A stretch of DNA of 37,876 nucleotides from Microbulbifer okhotskensis (GCF_023895975.1 NZ_JALBWM010000039.1:1-37876), one strand, 5' to 3'; positions 1-9,887 are shown, counted from the first letter of the stretch. The notes: generated by a model not told the origin, from the sequence alone. Translations and numbers: made by a program.

Positions 1-53
1 GAGCAGTACAGTGACTATGGGGCTATAGCTGTATGAAACTGTCCGAAGTGTTG
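1..53 (+). repeat. Inverted-repeat copy of a prepilin gene's 5' end (left copy)
   Basis: Bases 1-53 match the reverse complement of 37807-37859 with three mismatches (positions 5, 32 and 39 here), so 50 of 53 bases agree. The matching segment spans about 32 bases of upstream sequence and the first seven codons of the FimT/GspH-like gene at the other end of the window. Similarity stops abruptly after base 53. Because the copy starts at base 1, it may continue outside the window. Confidence 0.9.
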
Positions 54-59
54 CTTTAA
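33..59 (+). pseudogene. Remnant start of a FimT/GspH-like prepilin gene
   Basis: An ATG at 33 opens an eight-codon frame reading MKLSEVLL and then TAA. The first seven codons equal those of the intact gene at 37267-37827 (MKLSEVL), after which homology is lost, so this is a fragment and not a working pilin gene. It faces towards the opposite-strand pseudogene at 60-359, and the two meet at about bases 54-62, which marks a rearrangement junction. Confidence 0.7.
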
Positions 60-359
60 TGCAGCAGGCGTTTAATAAATTATCTAGGTCTGGATAGGTT
101 TTATTTTGGTGAGTAAATTCTAACGTTTTCAGGATTTCGGGCCTGAGCCTGTATTATGCAGTGTAAAAATTATAGTTGGTTTTTGTATTGATTCGTCAAA
201 ATCCCCTTGGTCAAATGTAACGACTGGCATAGTCATTACTCGAACTTGTATGTTGGCGGCTTTGGCCTGTAAATAGGTCGCGTAAAAAGAAGCTATAGAT
301 ATAAAGATAGCGCAAAGAGCAATGACTAAGTTGAGTCTTTCGCTATTAAGAAATTTCAT
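60..359 (-). pseudogene. Truncated, frameshifted paralogue of the gene at 553-1182
   Basis: The ATG at 359 opens a 76-residue frame with an N-terminal membrane helix and the segment YLQAKAANIQV, then a domain starting MTMPVV. It stops at 129-131, just after GSGPKS. Shifting one base near 137-141 restores similarity to the intact neighbour: the new frame reads ILKT, then later DNLLNACC, matching VLKS and YDLLMACC. The similarity ends near base 60, where the prepilin repeat begins. The gene therefore carries both a one-base frameshift and a 3' truncation by rearrangement. Function is unknown. If the frameshift were a sequencing error, the truncation would still stand. Confidence 0.75.
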
Positions 360-552
360 TTTTGGGGGCCTTTAACTAAGCAAGGGTGACTTATAATTTT
401 TCTGATATTGTGCTGTAGGGTTAACGCAGTACCCTGTTAATAGATTCACCCAGATCCTGGTCTTGATGGCGCACTTCATTGTCTCAATAGTGCTACTTGG
501 ACTGCCTCTTCGCTGGTTTTTAGCTGCGCAGCACTAATGTTATGCAGGGATA

Positions 553-1182
553 TCAGCGTGCTGGGCAGTAGTCTATTTCTATTGACAGCTTTTGGGCACT
601 TGATTGATAACAATTTCCAAGTGGGGAGCAGAAACAGGAAGAAACAGTAATATTCCATCTTTCGTTATTGAGTTTTTCCCATAGTTCAGAGGTTGCATTT
701 CCACGAGAGATCGCAAAAAGAGTGTATTCATCTTGCGCTGGAACTATAAATTCTCCTCTTTCTCCAGACCACAGGCCGCCGTTCCTTGAGAGAGTGTAAG
801 CTGAATTGTCTTTGGCCTCCGAGATTCTCTTTTGCATTATTTTGACTTCTTCATTGCAGCAGGCCATTAGTAGATCATAGTAATTGGAATAGCTTTTGCC
901 ATTGTAGTGATATGCAATAGATTTCAGGACGCCTGGACCTAAGCCTGCGTTTTGAAGGTGGAAGCCGATAGAATTCGGGTTGGTTTTATCCTCTGTATCA
1001 TAATTTGAGTGAGTAAACCTAACTACCGGCATAGTCATAATTTTCAGTTGCTGGTTGGCAGCTTTAGCTTGTAAGTCTGCAGCCTTGGCTTGTAAATATG
1101 TGGCATAAAATGATGCGAGAGAAATCATAATTGCACTGAAGGCAATGACTAAATTTAAGCGGTCCCGATTTAAAAATTTCAT
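553..1182 (-). CDS. Hypothetical membrane-anchored protein with short coiled coil
   Basis: This 209-residue protein is not recognised as any characterised family. Residues 11-30 form one hydrophobic helix (LNLVIAFSAIMISLASFYAT), followed by a short alanine-rich repeat in which LQAKAA occurs twice, probably a coiled coil. The rest is a soluble domain of about 160 residues with several cysteines (ACC, SSCFCS, NC, DYC) that could form disulfides if it lies outside the cytoplasm. The paralogue at 60-359 has only one LQAKAA unit, so the pair arose by tandem duplication and then diverged. The ATG at 1182 has only a weak ribosome-binding site. The 193-base gap between the two copies shows no gene or clear terminator. 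Membrane anchoring is inferred from hydropathy only. Confidence 0.65.
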   Translation of the reverse strand: MKFLNRDRLNLVIAFSAIMISLASFYATYLQAKAADLQAKAANQQLKIMTMPVVRFTHSNYDTEDKTNPNSIGFHLQNAGLGPGVLKSIAYHYNGKSYSNYYDLLMACCNEEVKIMQKRISEAKDNSAYTLSRNGGLWSGERGEFIVPAQDEYTLFAISRGNATSELWEKLNNERWNITVSSCFCSPLGNCYQSSAQKLSIEIDYCPAR

Positions 1183-1265
1183 GATTGACTGGGCCTACCT
1201 ACCAGTTATGTTTTATGAGTGGATAGGGGCGCCGACTCTGAGCTCGACACCCCCATCGTTGCTGA

Positions 1266-4091
1266 CTAATTAAGCAGCGTTTTCAAAAATTTTCCGGTAT
1301 GAGAAATCTCCATTTCTGCAACGTCTTCTGGTGTGCCCGTCGCAATAATTTCGCCACCACCGGAGCCGCCTTCAGGGCCTAGGTCGACAACCCAGTCTGC
1401 CGTTTTGATGACATCCAGGTTATGTTCGATCACGACAATGGTATTGCCGTGATCGCGTAGACGGTGCAATACATCGAGTAGCAACTGAATGTCAGCGAAG
1501 TGCAGGCCAGTGGTAGGCTCGTCGAGGATGTAAAGAGTTTGGCCGGTGTCTCGCTTGGATAGCTCTCGTGAGAGCTTTACCCGCTGTGCCTCACCACCGG
1601 AAAGGGTGGTAGCAGCTTGGCCGAGCTTGATATAGGAAAGGCCTACATCTATCAGTGTCTGCAATTTTTTGGCAATGGCTGGTACTGGATCGAAAAATTC
1701 CCGTGCATCCTCCACGGTCATTTCCAGTACTTCGTGAATATTTTTACTTTTGTAGTGCACTTCTAAGGTTTCGCGGTTGTAGCGCTTGCCATGGCAGGTG
1801 TCACAGGGCACATACACATCTGGCAAGAAGTGCATTTCCACCTTGATCACGCCATCGCCCTGACAGGCTTCACAGCGTCCACCCTTGACGTTAAAGCTGA
1901 AGCGGCCGGGTTTATAACCGCGTGAGCGGGCTTCCTGAGTGCCGGCAAATAAATCGCGTATTGGTGTGAATATCCCGGTATAGGTAGCGGGATTGGATCT
2001 GGGGGTGCGCCCAATGGGGCTCTGATCGATATCGACACACTTATCGAAGTGCTCCAGCCCGAGTACGGCCTTGTAGGGTGCTGCCTTCAGTGTCGTGGCC
2101 TTGTTCAGTGCTGTAGCGGCAAGAGGGTACAGGGTGGTGTTGATTAGGGTGGATTTACCGGAACCGGAAACGCCCGTTATGCAGGTAAACAACCCCACCG
2201 GAATTTCCAGGTCTACGTTTTGTAAATTATTGCCGCTGGCGCCCTCGAGACGCAGCATATAATCGGGATCTGCAACGAAGCGTTCTTCCGGTATGGCAAT
2301 TTTTTTCTTGCCGGAAAGATACTGGCCGGTGAGGGACTTCTTGCACTTGGCAATTTTATCTGCAGTACCCGCAGCGACGACTTCACCACCGTGCACGCCC
2401 GCACCGGGGCCGATATCGACAATATAATCGGCGCTGCGAATGGCGTCTTCGTCATGTTCCACTACGATCACGGTGTTACCGATATCGCGCAGGTGAGTGA
2501 GGGTGTTGAGCAAGCGTTCATTATCCCGCTGGTGCAGGCCGATTGAGGGTTCATCGAGAATGTACATGACGCCCACGAGGCCAGCGCCGATTTGGCTGGC
2601 CAGGCGAATACGCTGTGCCTCACCGCCAGATAGGGTTTCCGCGCTGCGGTTCAAGGTCAGGTAATTGAGACCCACATCGACGAGGAAACGGAAGCGATCG
2701 CGCAGTTCCTTCAGGATTTTATCGGCAATCTCTTTTTGAGCGCCCTTGAAAGTCAGCTGGTGGTCAAAATAATTGAAGGCGTCACCCACCGGAAGTTCGG
2801 TGATCTGCGCCAGGGTGTGGTTATCGATAAATACGTGGCGCGCCTCGCGGCGCAGGCGCGTGCCCTGGCACTCGGGACATTTCTGGGTGCTCAGGTATTT
2901 GGCCAGCTCTTCACGTACTGATTGGGATTCGGTATCCCGGTAGCGGCGCTGGAAATTGGGAATAATGCCTTCGAAGGTGTGCTGGCGCACCGTGACATCG
3001 CCGCGGTCGTTGACATAGCTGAAGTCGATCTCTTCGTCGCCACTGCCTTGCAGAATGGCCTTGCGGTGGGCCTTGCGCAGTTTCTTCCAGGGCTTGTCCA
3101 GGTCGAAGCCGTAGTGCTCAGCGAGGGAATCGAGCATGTGGTAGTAGTATATATTTCGCCGATCCCAGCCGCGGATGGCGCCTTCGGAGATACTGCTCTC
3201 CGAGTCAATAATCACCTTGTCCTCATCGAAGAACTGCTTGACCCCCAGGCCGTCACAGCTGGGGCAGGCGCCGGCGGGGTTGTTGAAAGAGAACAGGCGT
3301 GGTTCCAGTTCGTCCAGTGAATAGTCACATACCGGGCAGGCGTGGCGGGCGGAGAAGAGCCGGTCCTCCTGGTTGTCGTCCATAAAGCTGATAGAGACGA
3401 TACCGTCGGTAAGGTTCAAGGCGGTCTCAAAAGACTCGGCCAAGCGCAATTGCAGGTCTTCGCGAACCTTGAAGCGATCGACCACCACCTCGATGGTGTG
3501 TTTGCGGCGCTTGTCGAGCTTGGGGGTGTCATCCAGGTCGCAGATAACTCCGTCGATGCGGGCGCGCACAAAGCCGTCACGGCGCAATTGTTCGAAGACA
3601 TGAAGGTGCTCGCCCTTGCGGTCGCGCACTATCGGCGCCAAAAGCATGAGTTTGGTGCTTTCCGGAAGGGCCAATACCTGGTCCACCATCTGGCTGACGG
3701 TCTGGGCTTGCAAGGGCTTGTCGTGCTCGGGGCAGCGGGGTTCGCCGACGCGGGCAAACAGCAATCTGAGGTAGTCATAAATCTCGGTAATGGTACCCAC
3801 GGTGGAGCGTGGATTGTGAGACGTGGATTTTTGCTCGATAGAGATGGCTGGGGAAAGCCCCTCCACGGTATCCACATCGGGCTTTTCCATCATCGATAGG
3901 AACTGTCGTGCGTAGGTGGAGAGTGATTCCACATAGCGGCGCTGGCCCTCGGCATAGAGGGTATCAAACGCCAGAGAGGACTTACCGGAACCAGACAGTC
4001 CGGTAATCACGATCAATTTATCGCGGGGAATGTCCAGATCGATATTTTTCAGGTTGTGGGTGCGGGCACCCCTTACATAAATCGTGTCCAC
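1266..4091 (-). CDS. uvrA: Excinuclease ABC subunit A
   Basis: UvrA is the damage-recognition ATPase of nucleotide excision repair; a dimer loads UvrB onto distorted DNA. The 941-residue length is normal for the family. Two ABC ATPase modules are visible: Walker [10 protein letters not shown] near residue 31 and GVSGSGKST near residue 640, each with an LSGGEAQR signature and an ILDEP Walker B. The zinc modules CPVCDY...CPSC and CEACQGDG...CDTC are intact. The start is GTG at 4091 ([16 protein letters not shown], matching the usual UvrA N-terminus), with AGGTAG a few bases upstream. It is divergent from manC over about 160 bases; no LexA box (CTG-N10-CAG) was found there. Confidence 0.98.
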   Translation of the reverse strand: MDTIYVRGARTHNLKNIDLDIPRDKLIVITGLSGSGKSSLAFDTLYAEGQRRYVESLSTYARQFLSMMEKPDVDTVEGLSPAISIEQKSTSHNPRSTVGTITEIYDYLRLLFARVGEPRCPEHDKPLQAQTVSQMVDQVLALPESTKLMLLAPIVRDRKGEHLHVFEQLRRDGFVRARIDGVICDLDDTPKLDKRRKHTIEVVVDRFKVREDLQLRLAESFETALNLTDGIVSISFMDDNQEDRLFSARHACPVCDYSLDELEPRLFSFNNPAGACPSCDGLGVKQFFDEDKVIIDSESSISEGAIRGWDRRNIYYYHMLDSLAEHYGFDLDKPWKKLRKAHRKAILQGSGDEEIDFSYVNDRGDVTVRQHTFEGIIPNFQRRYRDTESQSVREELAKYLSTQKCPECQGTRLRREARHVFIDNHTLAQITELPVGDAFNYFDHQLTFKGAQKEIADKILKELRDRFRFLVDVGLNYLTLNRSAETLSGGEAQRIRLASQIGAGLVGVMYILDEPSIGLHQRDNERLLNTLTHLRDIGNTVIVVEHDEDAIRSADYIVDIGPGAGVHGGEVVAAGTADKIAKCKKSLTGQYLSGKKKIAIPEERFVADPDYMLRLEGASGNNLQNVDLEIPVGLFTCITGVSGSGKSTLINTTLYPLAATALNKATTLKAAPYKAVLGLEHFDKCVDIDQSPIGRTPRSNPATYTGIFTPIRDLFAGTQEARSRGYKPGRFSFNVKGGRCEACQGDGVIKVEMHFLPDVYVPCDTCHGKRYNRETLEVHYKSKNIHEVLEMTVEDAREFFDPVPAIAKKLQTLIDVGLSYIKLGQAATTLSGGEAQRVKLSRELSKRDTGQTLYILDEPTTGLHFADIQLLLDVLHRLRDHGNTIVVIEHNLDVIKTADWVVDLGPEGGSGGGEIIATGTPEDVAEMEISHTGKFLKTLLN

Positions 4092-4250
4092 GCTCTACCT
4101 ATTAGCTGCTAATACTGGGCCGGGCCTCGGTCTTGTTTCGCGCGGGGCGATCACAACTGCGGTGCCGGACAAACAGCCAAGTATAAACTCGCTACCCGAT
4201 GTGCGAAAATTGTCTTTCGCAATACCCGACATTCAGGTAGATAGCATTTG

Positions 4251-5657
4251 ATGATTCCTGTGATTCTCTGTGGCGGCACTGGCTCGCGTCTGTGGCCGCT
4301 CTCCCGTGAGGCTTACCCCAAACAGTTTCTGCCCCTTATCGGTGGAGAAACGATGTTGCAAGCGACAGTGCGACGGTTGGAGGGCATTCAGCAAATACAG
4401 GCGCCAATCCTGGTATGTAACGAAGAGCATCGTTTTGCTGCAGCAGAACAGCTGCAGGAGATTGGCCGTGGGGCGCAATCCATCCTGCTTGAGCCCTGTG
4501 CACGCAATACCGCCCCGGCAATTGCCCTGGCGGCCCTGGCGGCCTTGGAGTCAGGCGCAGATCCTTTGTTACTGGTGTTGCCGGCAGATCATGCCGTGGC
4601 CGATGTTGCCGCTTTCCAGCAAGCCGTGCAGTCGGCACTGGCCCTGGCAGAGCAGGGGCACCTAGTCACTTTTGGCATTGTGCCGACCCGTGCTGAGACT
4701 GGCTATGGCTATATTCGTCGCGGAGATGTTTTGGCGGGAAATGCCTGGAAAGTGGCTGAATTTGTTGAGAAACCCAATGCTGAAACTGCTGAGTCGTATA
4801 TAGCTGGGGGTGAGCACTCCTGGAATAGCGGTATGTTTTTATTCCGGGCTTCTCGCTATCTGGAGGAGTTGGGGCAACACCGTGTAGATATTCTCGCCGC
4901 TTGTCGTAGCGCCTACAAAAGCGCGGTGCGGGATCTGGACTTCACCCGGGTAGACCGGGATGCCTTTGCTACCTGTGCCGACGAATCGGTAGATTATGCG
5001 GTAATGGAGCCGACGGAGTCCGCTGCGGTTGTGCCTATGGATGCCGGCTGGAGTGATGTGGGCTCTTGGCAGGGGTTGTGGGAGCTGGCCGAGAGGGACG
5101 CGAATGAGAATCTGCTGCAGGGGGATGTATTACTCGAGGACTCCGAGCGCTGCCTGGTCAGAGCAGAAAGTCGTCTAGTTAGTCTTCTCGGTGTCAAGGA
5201 TCTGGTTGTTGTAGACACGGATGACGCCCTGCTGATTGCTGACCAGCAGAGGGTGCAGGAAGTCAAAAAATTAGTGACTAAACTCCGGGGCCAGGGACGC
5301 AGTGAAGCCCAGCGCCACCGCAAAGTTTACAGGCCTTGGGGTTATTACGACTCCATTGATGCCGGGCCGCGCTTTCAGGTCAAGCGGATTGTCGTTAAGC
5401 CGGGACAACAGCTGTCCTTGCAGATGCACCATCATCGCGCGGAGCACTGGATTGTCGTGCGCGGTACGGCCAAGGTGACCCGCGGTGAAGAAGAAGTTTT
5501 AATCACGGAAAATCAATCGACCTACATCCCCTTGGGAGTGGTCCATCGGCTGGAGAATCCCGGCACAATCCCTCTCGAGTTAATTGAAGTGCAGTCTGGT
5601 AGTTATTTGGGGGAGGATGACATAGTGCGCTTCGATGACGAGTACGGCCGGGGATAG
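4251..5657 (+). CDS. manC: Mannose-1-phosphate guanylyltransferase / mannose-6-phosphate isomerase
   Basis: A bifunctional type II enzyme (AlgA/ManC/CpsB family) of 468 residues. It makes GDP-mannose from mannose-1-phosphate and GTP, and interconverts fructose-6-phosphate and mannose-6-phosphate. The N-terminal nucleotidyltransferase shows [12 protein letters not shown]...PKQFLPL (residues 8-27), FVEKP and [14 protein letters not shown]. The C-terminal cupin isomerase domain, from about residue 350, shows RPWGYYDSI and [14 protein letters not shown], whose histidines bind metal. A TTG three bases earlier (4248) is possible, but ATG 4251 is better spaced from the CAGGTAG ribosome-binding site. 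The partner phosphomannomutase lies at 11579-12925. Downstream, 90 bases separate it from the MFS gene, with a possible -10 (TACAAT, 5709-5714). Confidence 0.95.
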   Translation: MIPVILCGGTGSRLWPLSREAYPKQFLPLIGGETMLQATVRRLEGIQQIQAPILVCNEEHRFAAAEQLQEIGRGAQSILLEPCARNTAPAIALAALAALESGADPLLLVLPADHAVADVAAFQQAVQSALALAEQGHLVTFGIVPTRAETGYGYIRRGDVLAGNAWKVAEFVEKPNAETAESYIAGGEHSWNSGMFLFRASRYLEELGQHRVDILAACRSAYKSAVRDLDFTRVDRDAFATCADESVDYAVMEPTESAAVVPMDAGWSDVGSWQGLWELAERDANENLLQGDVLLEDSERCLVRAESRLVSLLGVKDLVVVDTDDALLIADQQRVQEVKKLVTKLRGQGRSEAQRHRKVYRPWGYYDSIDAGPRFQVKRIVVKPGQQLSLQMHHHRAEHWIVVRGTAKVTRGEEEVLITENQSTYIPLGVVHRLENPGTIPLELIEVQSGSYLGEDDIVRFDDEYGRG

Positions 5658-5747
5658 ATTTGGGGAAACTTGTGTCTGTTTTCTCTACAGCCCGGGGGCG
5701 GCTCACTGTACAATGCGCGCCCTATTTGATGCTGTTCCGGGATTTGC

Positions 5748-6893
5748 ATGAATTCCATTGAGCGCCGAGCCCTTGGTGGGCTGGCTTCATTGTATGTCTT
5801 TCGTATGCTGGGCCTGTTTATGGTCCTGCCTGTCCTCATGGTCTACGGTGAGGGCTATCGTGACAGTACGCCGATGTTGTTGGGACTGGCGATGGGTGCC
5901 TATGGCCTAAGCCAGGCATTGCTGCAGATTCCGTTAGGCCTCCTTTCCGACCGCTGGGGGCGAAAACCGATTATTTATGCCGGCCTGGCCCTTTTTGCCC
6001 TGGGTAGTGTTATTGCCGCACTGACCGACTCTGTATATGGCCTCATTGTGGGGCGCGTGCTGCAGGGGTGTGGGGCTATCGCCGCTGCAGTGATGGCACT
6101 GGTTGCCGACCTCACCCGCGATGAAAAGCGCGGTATCGCCATGGCGATTATTGGGGCATCGATTGGTGTCGCGTTTATGCTGGCTGTGATTTTGGGGCCA
6201 GCACTGGCGGGTGCTGGTGGCTTGCCGGCTATTTTCTGGGTGACCGCAGTACTGGCCCTCTTGGGGGGACTACTGGTGTGGCGAGTTGTGCCAACGCCCC
6301 AGGTGCCGCGCCGTTCTGCGGTATACAGTAGCGGCTTCCAAACAGTTCTCCGCAGTCGCTTTGTCTGGCGCCTGGTCTCCGGAGCTTTCTTTTCCCACCT
6401 TCTGCTTACTGCACTATTTGTTGCCTTGCCATTGGTCTTGGTCGATAGGCTGGGGTGGCCTGCGGGTGAACACTGGAGATTGTACGGTCCGCTAATGCTC
6501 GGTACCTTTGTGTTGATGTTGCCACTGATGCGGGCGGCGGAAAAAAGTGCTCGGGTGCCTCTCGCTCTTAATCTGGCCTGCCTGGCATTAGCGGGGGGCA
6601 GTGCAGCCCTGCTGCCGGTAAGTGGTGGGATACTGGTAGTCTTATTGGCAGCGTTCTTCACTGGTTTCAATTTACTTGAAGCTCTCTTGCCGGCGCAGTT
6701 GACCCGGAAAGCACCGGCGGATGCTCGCGGGGCGGCCACTGGCCTTTATGCGACTCTGCAGTTTTTTGGTACTTTTGTCGGTGGCACACTGGGTGGGTTT
6801 CTGTTTGGTCTGGGGGGCGCCAGTGCGGTGGCGGCGCTGGGCTTTACTGTGCTGCTGGCCTGGATACTGTTGTGGTGGTTACTGCGCGAGTAG
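5748..6893 (+). CDS. MFS transporter, drug-efflux type (YajR-like)
   Basis: A 381-residue major facilitator with about 12 hydrophobic segments. The N-terminal half has the DHA1 signature: LLSDRWGRKPII is the loop 2-3 motif A and VGRVLQGCGAIAAA is the motif B region. A second conserved stretch is GIAMAIIGASIGVAFMLAVILGP (motif C-like GP). E. coli YajR carries an extra cytoplasmic C-terminal domain that is missing here, so the protein ends with helix 12. Substrate cannot be read from sequence; a proton-driven exporter is the family expectation. The uvrA-MFS-ssb arrangement is, as I recall, the one in Pseudomonas, which supports this being the conserved neighbour of ssb. Confidence 0.85.
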   Translation: MNSIERRALGGLASLYVFRMLGLFMVLPVLMVYGEGYRDSTPMLLGLAMGAYGLSQALLQIPLGLLSDRWGRKPIIYAGLALFALGSVIAALTDSVYGLIVGRVLQGCGAIAAAVMALVADLTRDEKRGIAMAIIGASIGVAFMLAVILGPALAGAGGLPAIFWVTAVLALLGGLLVWRVVPTPQVPRRSAVYSSGFQTVLRSRFVWRLVSGAFFSHLLLTALFVALPLVLVDRLGWPAGEHWRLYGPLMLGTFVLMLPLMRAAEKSARVPLALNLACLALAGGSAALLPVSGGILVVLLAAFFTGFNLLEALLPAQLTRKAPADARGAATGLYATLQFFGTFVGGTLGGFLFGLGGASAVAALGFTVLLAWILLWWLLRE

Positions 6894-6936
6894 ATGGAAA
6901 GGTAGTGCTTACTAACTGAGAAGCTCTGCTGTATCC

Positions 6937-6956
6937 TACTGGATAAAAATACAATA
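6937..6956 (+). promoter_or_regulatory. Degenerate LexA-box-like site upstream of ssb
   Basis: The sequence TACTGGATAAAAATACAATA resembles the gammaproteobacterial SOS box. The left half TACTG is perfect and the spacing to the right half is correct (CTG, ten bases, then CAA instead of CAG). It lies about 100 bases before ssb. One core base is wrong, so binding is doubtful. Confidence 0.25.
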
Positions 6957-7058
6957 TTTGTCGTGGGTGCTATTTTGCGCTTACGGCTGTCAACGCACTT
7001 GATAGTTTAATGTGATTATTGCCCAGGGCGAGACCCGGGTTGAAGAGAGGAGAGGGCC

Positions 7059-7661
7059 ATGGCCAGGGGTATTAATAAAGTAATTTTGATTGGAAACCTG
7101 GGGAATGACCCGGAAACCAAATATATGCCGAGTGGTGGTGCTGTGACCAACGTAAGCCTGGCTACCAGCGAAAGCTGGAAAGATAAGCAGACAGGTCAAC
7201 AGCAAGAGCGTACTGAGTGGCACCGAGTGGTATTTTTTAACCGTCTTGCTGAGATTGCCGGTGAATACCTGCGCAAGGGCTCCAAGGTTTATATTGAGGG
7301 TTCACTACGCACCCGTAAATGGCAGGACAAAAGCTCTGGCCAGGACCGTTATACCACTGAAATCGTCGCCAGTGAGATGCAGATGCTCGACGGCCGCGGT
7401 GAGCAGGGTGGCTTCGGTCAGGGTATGGGGGGTGCAGGAATGGGTGCAGCAGCAGCGGGTGGTCAGTCCATGGGTGGCGCTGGTGGTTTTGAGCAGCAGG
7501 GTGGTGGTTTCCAGGGCGGCTACCAGCAAGGCGGCGGGCAGGGGCGTACAGCTCCCTCTCCGGTGGCGCCTAGCAATCAACAGCCCAGCAATCAACAACC
7601 TCCCAACCAGGGGCCTGCTGGTGGTTTTGATAACAGCTTTGACGACGATATTCCCTTCTAA
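7059..7661 (+). CDS. ssb: Single-stranded DNA-binding protein
   Basis: A 200-residue SSB. Residues 1-110 form the OB fold ([45 protein letters not shown]). A long glycine/glutamine-rich linker follows, with tandem NQQP-type repeats near its end, and the protein finishes in the conserved acidic tip DDDIPF that recruits replication and repair partners. The linker is long for an SSB of this group but in keeping with the family. A strong ribosome-binding site (GAGAGGAGAGGG) precedes the ATG. The RmlD-like gene follows closely with no terminator between, so the two may be cotranscribed. Confidence 0.98.
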   Translation: MARGINKVILIGNLGNDPETKYMPSGGAVTNVSLATSESWKDKQTGQQQERTEWHRVVFFNRLAEIAGEYLRKGSKVYIEGSLRTRKWQDKSSGQDRYTTEIVASEMQMLDGRGEQGGFGQGMGGAGMGAAAAGGQSMGGAGGFEQQGGGFQGGYQQGGGQGRTAPSPVAPSNQQPSNQQPPNQGPAGGFDNSFDDDIPF

Positions 7662-7700
7662 GAACTGGTCTTACCAGTGTCTGAATTGAATACAGGCTAT

Positions 7701-8525
7701 ATGCCGGACACCGTTGCCATTATCACTGCGGGTAATGAAATTGACGGCGCCCTGCAGAAGCGACTGCAGCGCGTCGGCTTTCGTATACAGCAGCTGGCGC
7801 CCACGGAGCTTGATCAACTGCGGCCGGGCTCGATTGTGATTAATGCTTCCGCCTGCGTTGATAACCGCGATATGCCAGAGGTGTTGCAGGTTTGTGCGCA
7901 GCTCTCTGGGGCAGCATGTAAGCACATCATACATCTCTCGTCATATCAGGTGTTTTCTGGCGGCGAGCGTCGTCGTTATGATGAAGATGAGCCGGCTGAT
8001 CCGCAGTCCTCCAGCGGACAAAATTGGCTAGCTTGTGAAGCAGCGTTTAGTGGCTTGCAAGACCTGACGGTCTTGCGCTTCGGTTGGATGGTTGATAGTG
8101 CTCAGGGCGCCTTACTCGCGCGTATCTTGCGTGGGTTTGTCTTGGGTGAAGCGCTCGCGCTGGACGATCGTATCAGTGGCAATCCGGTTACGGTAGTTGA
8201 TATGGCGCGTGTAGCTGTTGCCACTGCTCAGCAGCTTGCCAGTGGGGCCGAGGTTTCAGGTATTTATCATTATGGGAGCACCGACAGCTGCACCGCAATG
8301 GAATTTGCTTTGGAGGTTGTCGAGCGTGCCCAGGCTTTTTGCGATGAGGAACGGTTGGCCCAGTTTACCTCGCTTGAAGATGGGGGTGAAAAGCGGGATC
8401 GTAGTATCGTCCTGGCATGTGGGAAGCTGAGAGACGTATTTGGTATCCAGCAGCGCAGTTGGCGGCAGGGATTAACTCGCCAAGTTGAGCTTTGGTTGGA
8501 GCGCTTGAATCTGCAGGCGGAGTAG
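7701..8525 (+). CDS. RmlD-like sugar-nucleotide reductase-family protein, probably catalytically altered
   Basis: About 274 residues with the extended SDR/RmlD layout: an N-terminal Rossmann strand, then HIIHLSSYQVFSGG (the usual SS(D/T)YVFDG region), then VLRFGWM and a NPVTVVDMARV stretch typical of RmlD C-terminal halves. Two key elements look lost. The glycine-rich GxxGxxG loop is replaced by TAGNEIDGAL, and the catalytic YxxxK region reads SGQNWLACEAA, with neither the tyrosine nor the lysine in register. It may therefore bind a sugar nucleotide or a protein without reducing it. An upstream GTG at 7677 is possible, but ATG 7701 has the better ribosome-binding site (CAGG, five bases away). 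No other rml gene is nearby. Confidence 0.7.
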   Translation: MPDTVAIITAGNEIDGALQKRLQRVGFRIQQLAPTELDQLRPGSIVINASACVDNRDMPEVLQVCAQLSGAACKHIIHLSSYQVFSGGERRRYDEDEPADPQSSSGQNWLACEAAFSGLQDLTVLRFGWMVDSAQGALLARILRGFVLGEALALDDRISGNPVTVVDMARVAVATAQQLASGAEVSGIYHYGSTDSCTAMEFALEVVERAQAFCDEERLAQFTSLEDGGEKRDRSIVLACGKLRDVFGIQQRSWRQGLTRQVELWLERLNLQAE

Positions 8526-8564
8526 CATTCGAGAGCGGCGGCACGCTCCTCAGTGCTAATAATG

Positions 8565-8592
8565 AAAAGGGCGCTAAAAGCGCCCTTTTTTT
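8565..8592. terminator. Bidirectional intrinsic terminator
   Basis: GGGCGC (8569-8574), a TAAAA loop and GCGCCC (8580-8585) are flanked by four A residues on the left and seven T residues on the right. It sits between the convergent RmlD-like gene and fabB and can serve both strands. Confidence 0.9.
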
Positions 8593-8595
8593 GTA

Positions 8596-9819
8596 TCAAA
8601 CTTTGTCAAAAATCAGGCAGGCATTGGTTCCACCGAAGCCAAAGCTGTTAGACATTGCTCGTTTGATCTCACTCTCACGCAATTCACTAACCAGATCCAT
8701 TCCTTCAGCCGCTGGGTCGAGGTTTTCGACATTGGCTGAGGCGGCAATAAAATTATTCTGCATCATTAGGAGGCTGTAAATAGCCTCCTGGACGCCCGCC
8801 GCACCGAGAGAGTGGCCGGTTAATGACTTGGTTGAAGCGAATGCAGGAACCTTGTCTCCGAAGACATCGCGCATCGCTTTCAACTCGGCGATATCTCCCA
8901 CAGGCGTTGAGGTGCCGTGAGTGTTGATATAGTCCACGTTGCCCTTTAGGCCATTGCCATCCATACCGGCTAACGCCTGTTGCATACAGCGGGCTGCACC
9001 TTCGCCGCTGGGGGCGACCATGTCGTAGCCATCGGAGGTCGCGCCGTAGCCAGTCAGCTCAGCATAGATGGTCGCGCCTCTAGCCAGGGCGTGCTCCATT
9101 TCCTCCAGTACCAGGCAACCGCCACCACCGGCGATTACGAAGCCGTCACGGTCGGCATCATAGGGGCGGGAAGCGTGGGTAGGGTTGTCATTGTACTTGC
9201 TCGATAGTGCGCCCATCGCATCAAACAGGTGAGTCAGGCTCCATGCGAGCTCTTCACCGCCGCCGGCGAAGACCACATCTTGTTTGCCCATCTGGATCAG
9301 CTCGGCGCCGTGACCAATGCAGTGTGCGCTGGTGGCACAAGCTGAAGAAATACTGTAATTAACCCCTTTGATTTTAAAAGGGGTGGCGAGGCAGGCTGAG
9401 ACGGTGCTGCCCATCACCTGAGGTACACGGTAGGCTCCGACCCGACGTACACCTTTTTCTTTCAGTGTGTGGGCGGCGTCTATGATTTGCTGGGTGGATG
9501 TGCCCCCAGAGCCCATGACGATGCCGGTACGTGGGTTGGATACATCGCTCTCTTCGAGGCCGGACATATCAATGGCCTCGCGCATGGCAATATACGCATA
9601 GGCGGCGGAATCGCCCATAAAACGCAGCTGCTTACGGTCGATATGCTCCTTGAAATCAATATCTACCGGCCCAGCCACCTGGCTGCGCAGACCCAGTTCC
9701 CGATATTCCTCTTGGAAGCGGATGCCGCTCTGGCCCGATTTGAGTGATGCGGTAACTTCTTTCGTGTTGGTACCGATACAGGATGTAATGCCCATTCCGG
9801 TAATGACTACCCGACGCAT
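8596..9819 (-). CDS. fabB: 3-oxoacyl-[acyl-carrier-protein] synthase I
   Basis: FabB condenses malonyl-ACP with acyl-ACP and is needed to elongate unsaturated chains made by FabA. The protein has 407 residues from the chosen start. The catalytic triad is complete: Cys161 in [12 protein letters not shown], His301 in [11 protein letters not shown] and His336 in TGHSLGAAG. The start is ATG at 9819 ([10 protein letters not shown]) because GGAG lies six bases upstream; an in-frame ATG at 9834 would sit 15 bases earlier with no such site. It follows fabA after about 70 bases, the usual fabAB order. Confidence 0.97.
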   Translation of the reverse strand: MRRVVITGMGITSCIGTNTKEVTASLKSGQSGIRFQEEYRELGLRSQVAGPVDIDFKEHIDRKQLRFMGDSAAYAYIAMREAIDMSGLEESDVSNPRTGIVMGSGGTSTQQIIDAAHTLKEKGVRRVGAYRVPQVMGSTVSACLATPFKIKGVNYSISSACATSAHCIGHGAELIQMGKQDVVFAGGGEELAWSLTHLFDAMGALSSKYNDNPTHASRPYDADRDGFVIAGGGGCLVLEEMEHALARGATIYAELTGYGATSDGYDMVAPSGEGAARCMQQALAGMDGNGLKGNVDYINTHGTSTPVGDIAELKAMRDVFGDKVPAFASTKSLTGHSLGAAGVQEAIYSLLMMQNNFIAASANVENLDPAAEGMDLVSELRESEIKRAMSNSFGFGGTNACLIFDKV

Positions 9820-9887
9820 AGTGGTCTCCAGCATAGCTTGTTGGCAGAGGACTTCATGATTTCTACCGGTATTGGTTTTAAACGAGT

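Noticed and set aside
528..548. Integron attC-like core (GTTATGC) near the hypothetical genes
   Set aside because: The core deviates from GTTRRRY and there is no matching inverse core or integrase, so no cassette is supported.
1206..1257. Terminator between the hypothetical gene and uvrA
   Set aside because: GGGGCGCCGACT and AGCTCGACACCCC pair only partly and no T-run follows, so it cannot be supported.
3342..3899. Plus-strand open frame inside uvrA
   Set aside because: Antisense to conserved uvrA codons; no recognisable domain.
5676..5690. CTGT...ACAG LexA-like box before the MFS gene
   Set aside because: The spacer is seven bases where the LexA box needs eight, so the half-sites are out of register.
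5975..6739. Long minus-strand open frame inside the MFS gene
   Set aside because: It is fully antisense to a clear transporter gene, has Ala/Arg-rich composition typical of a shadow frame, and has no ribosome-binding site.
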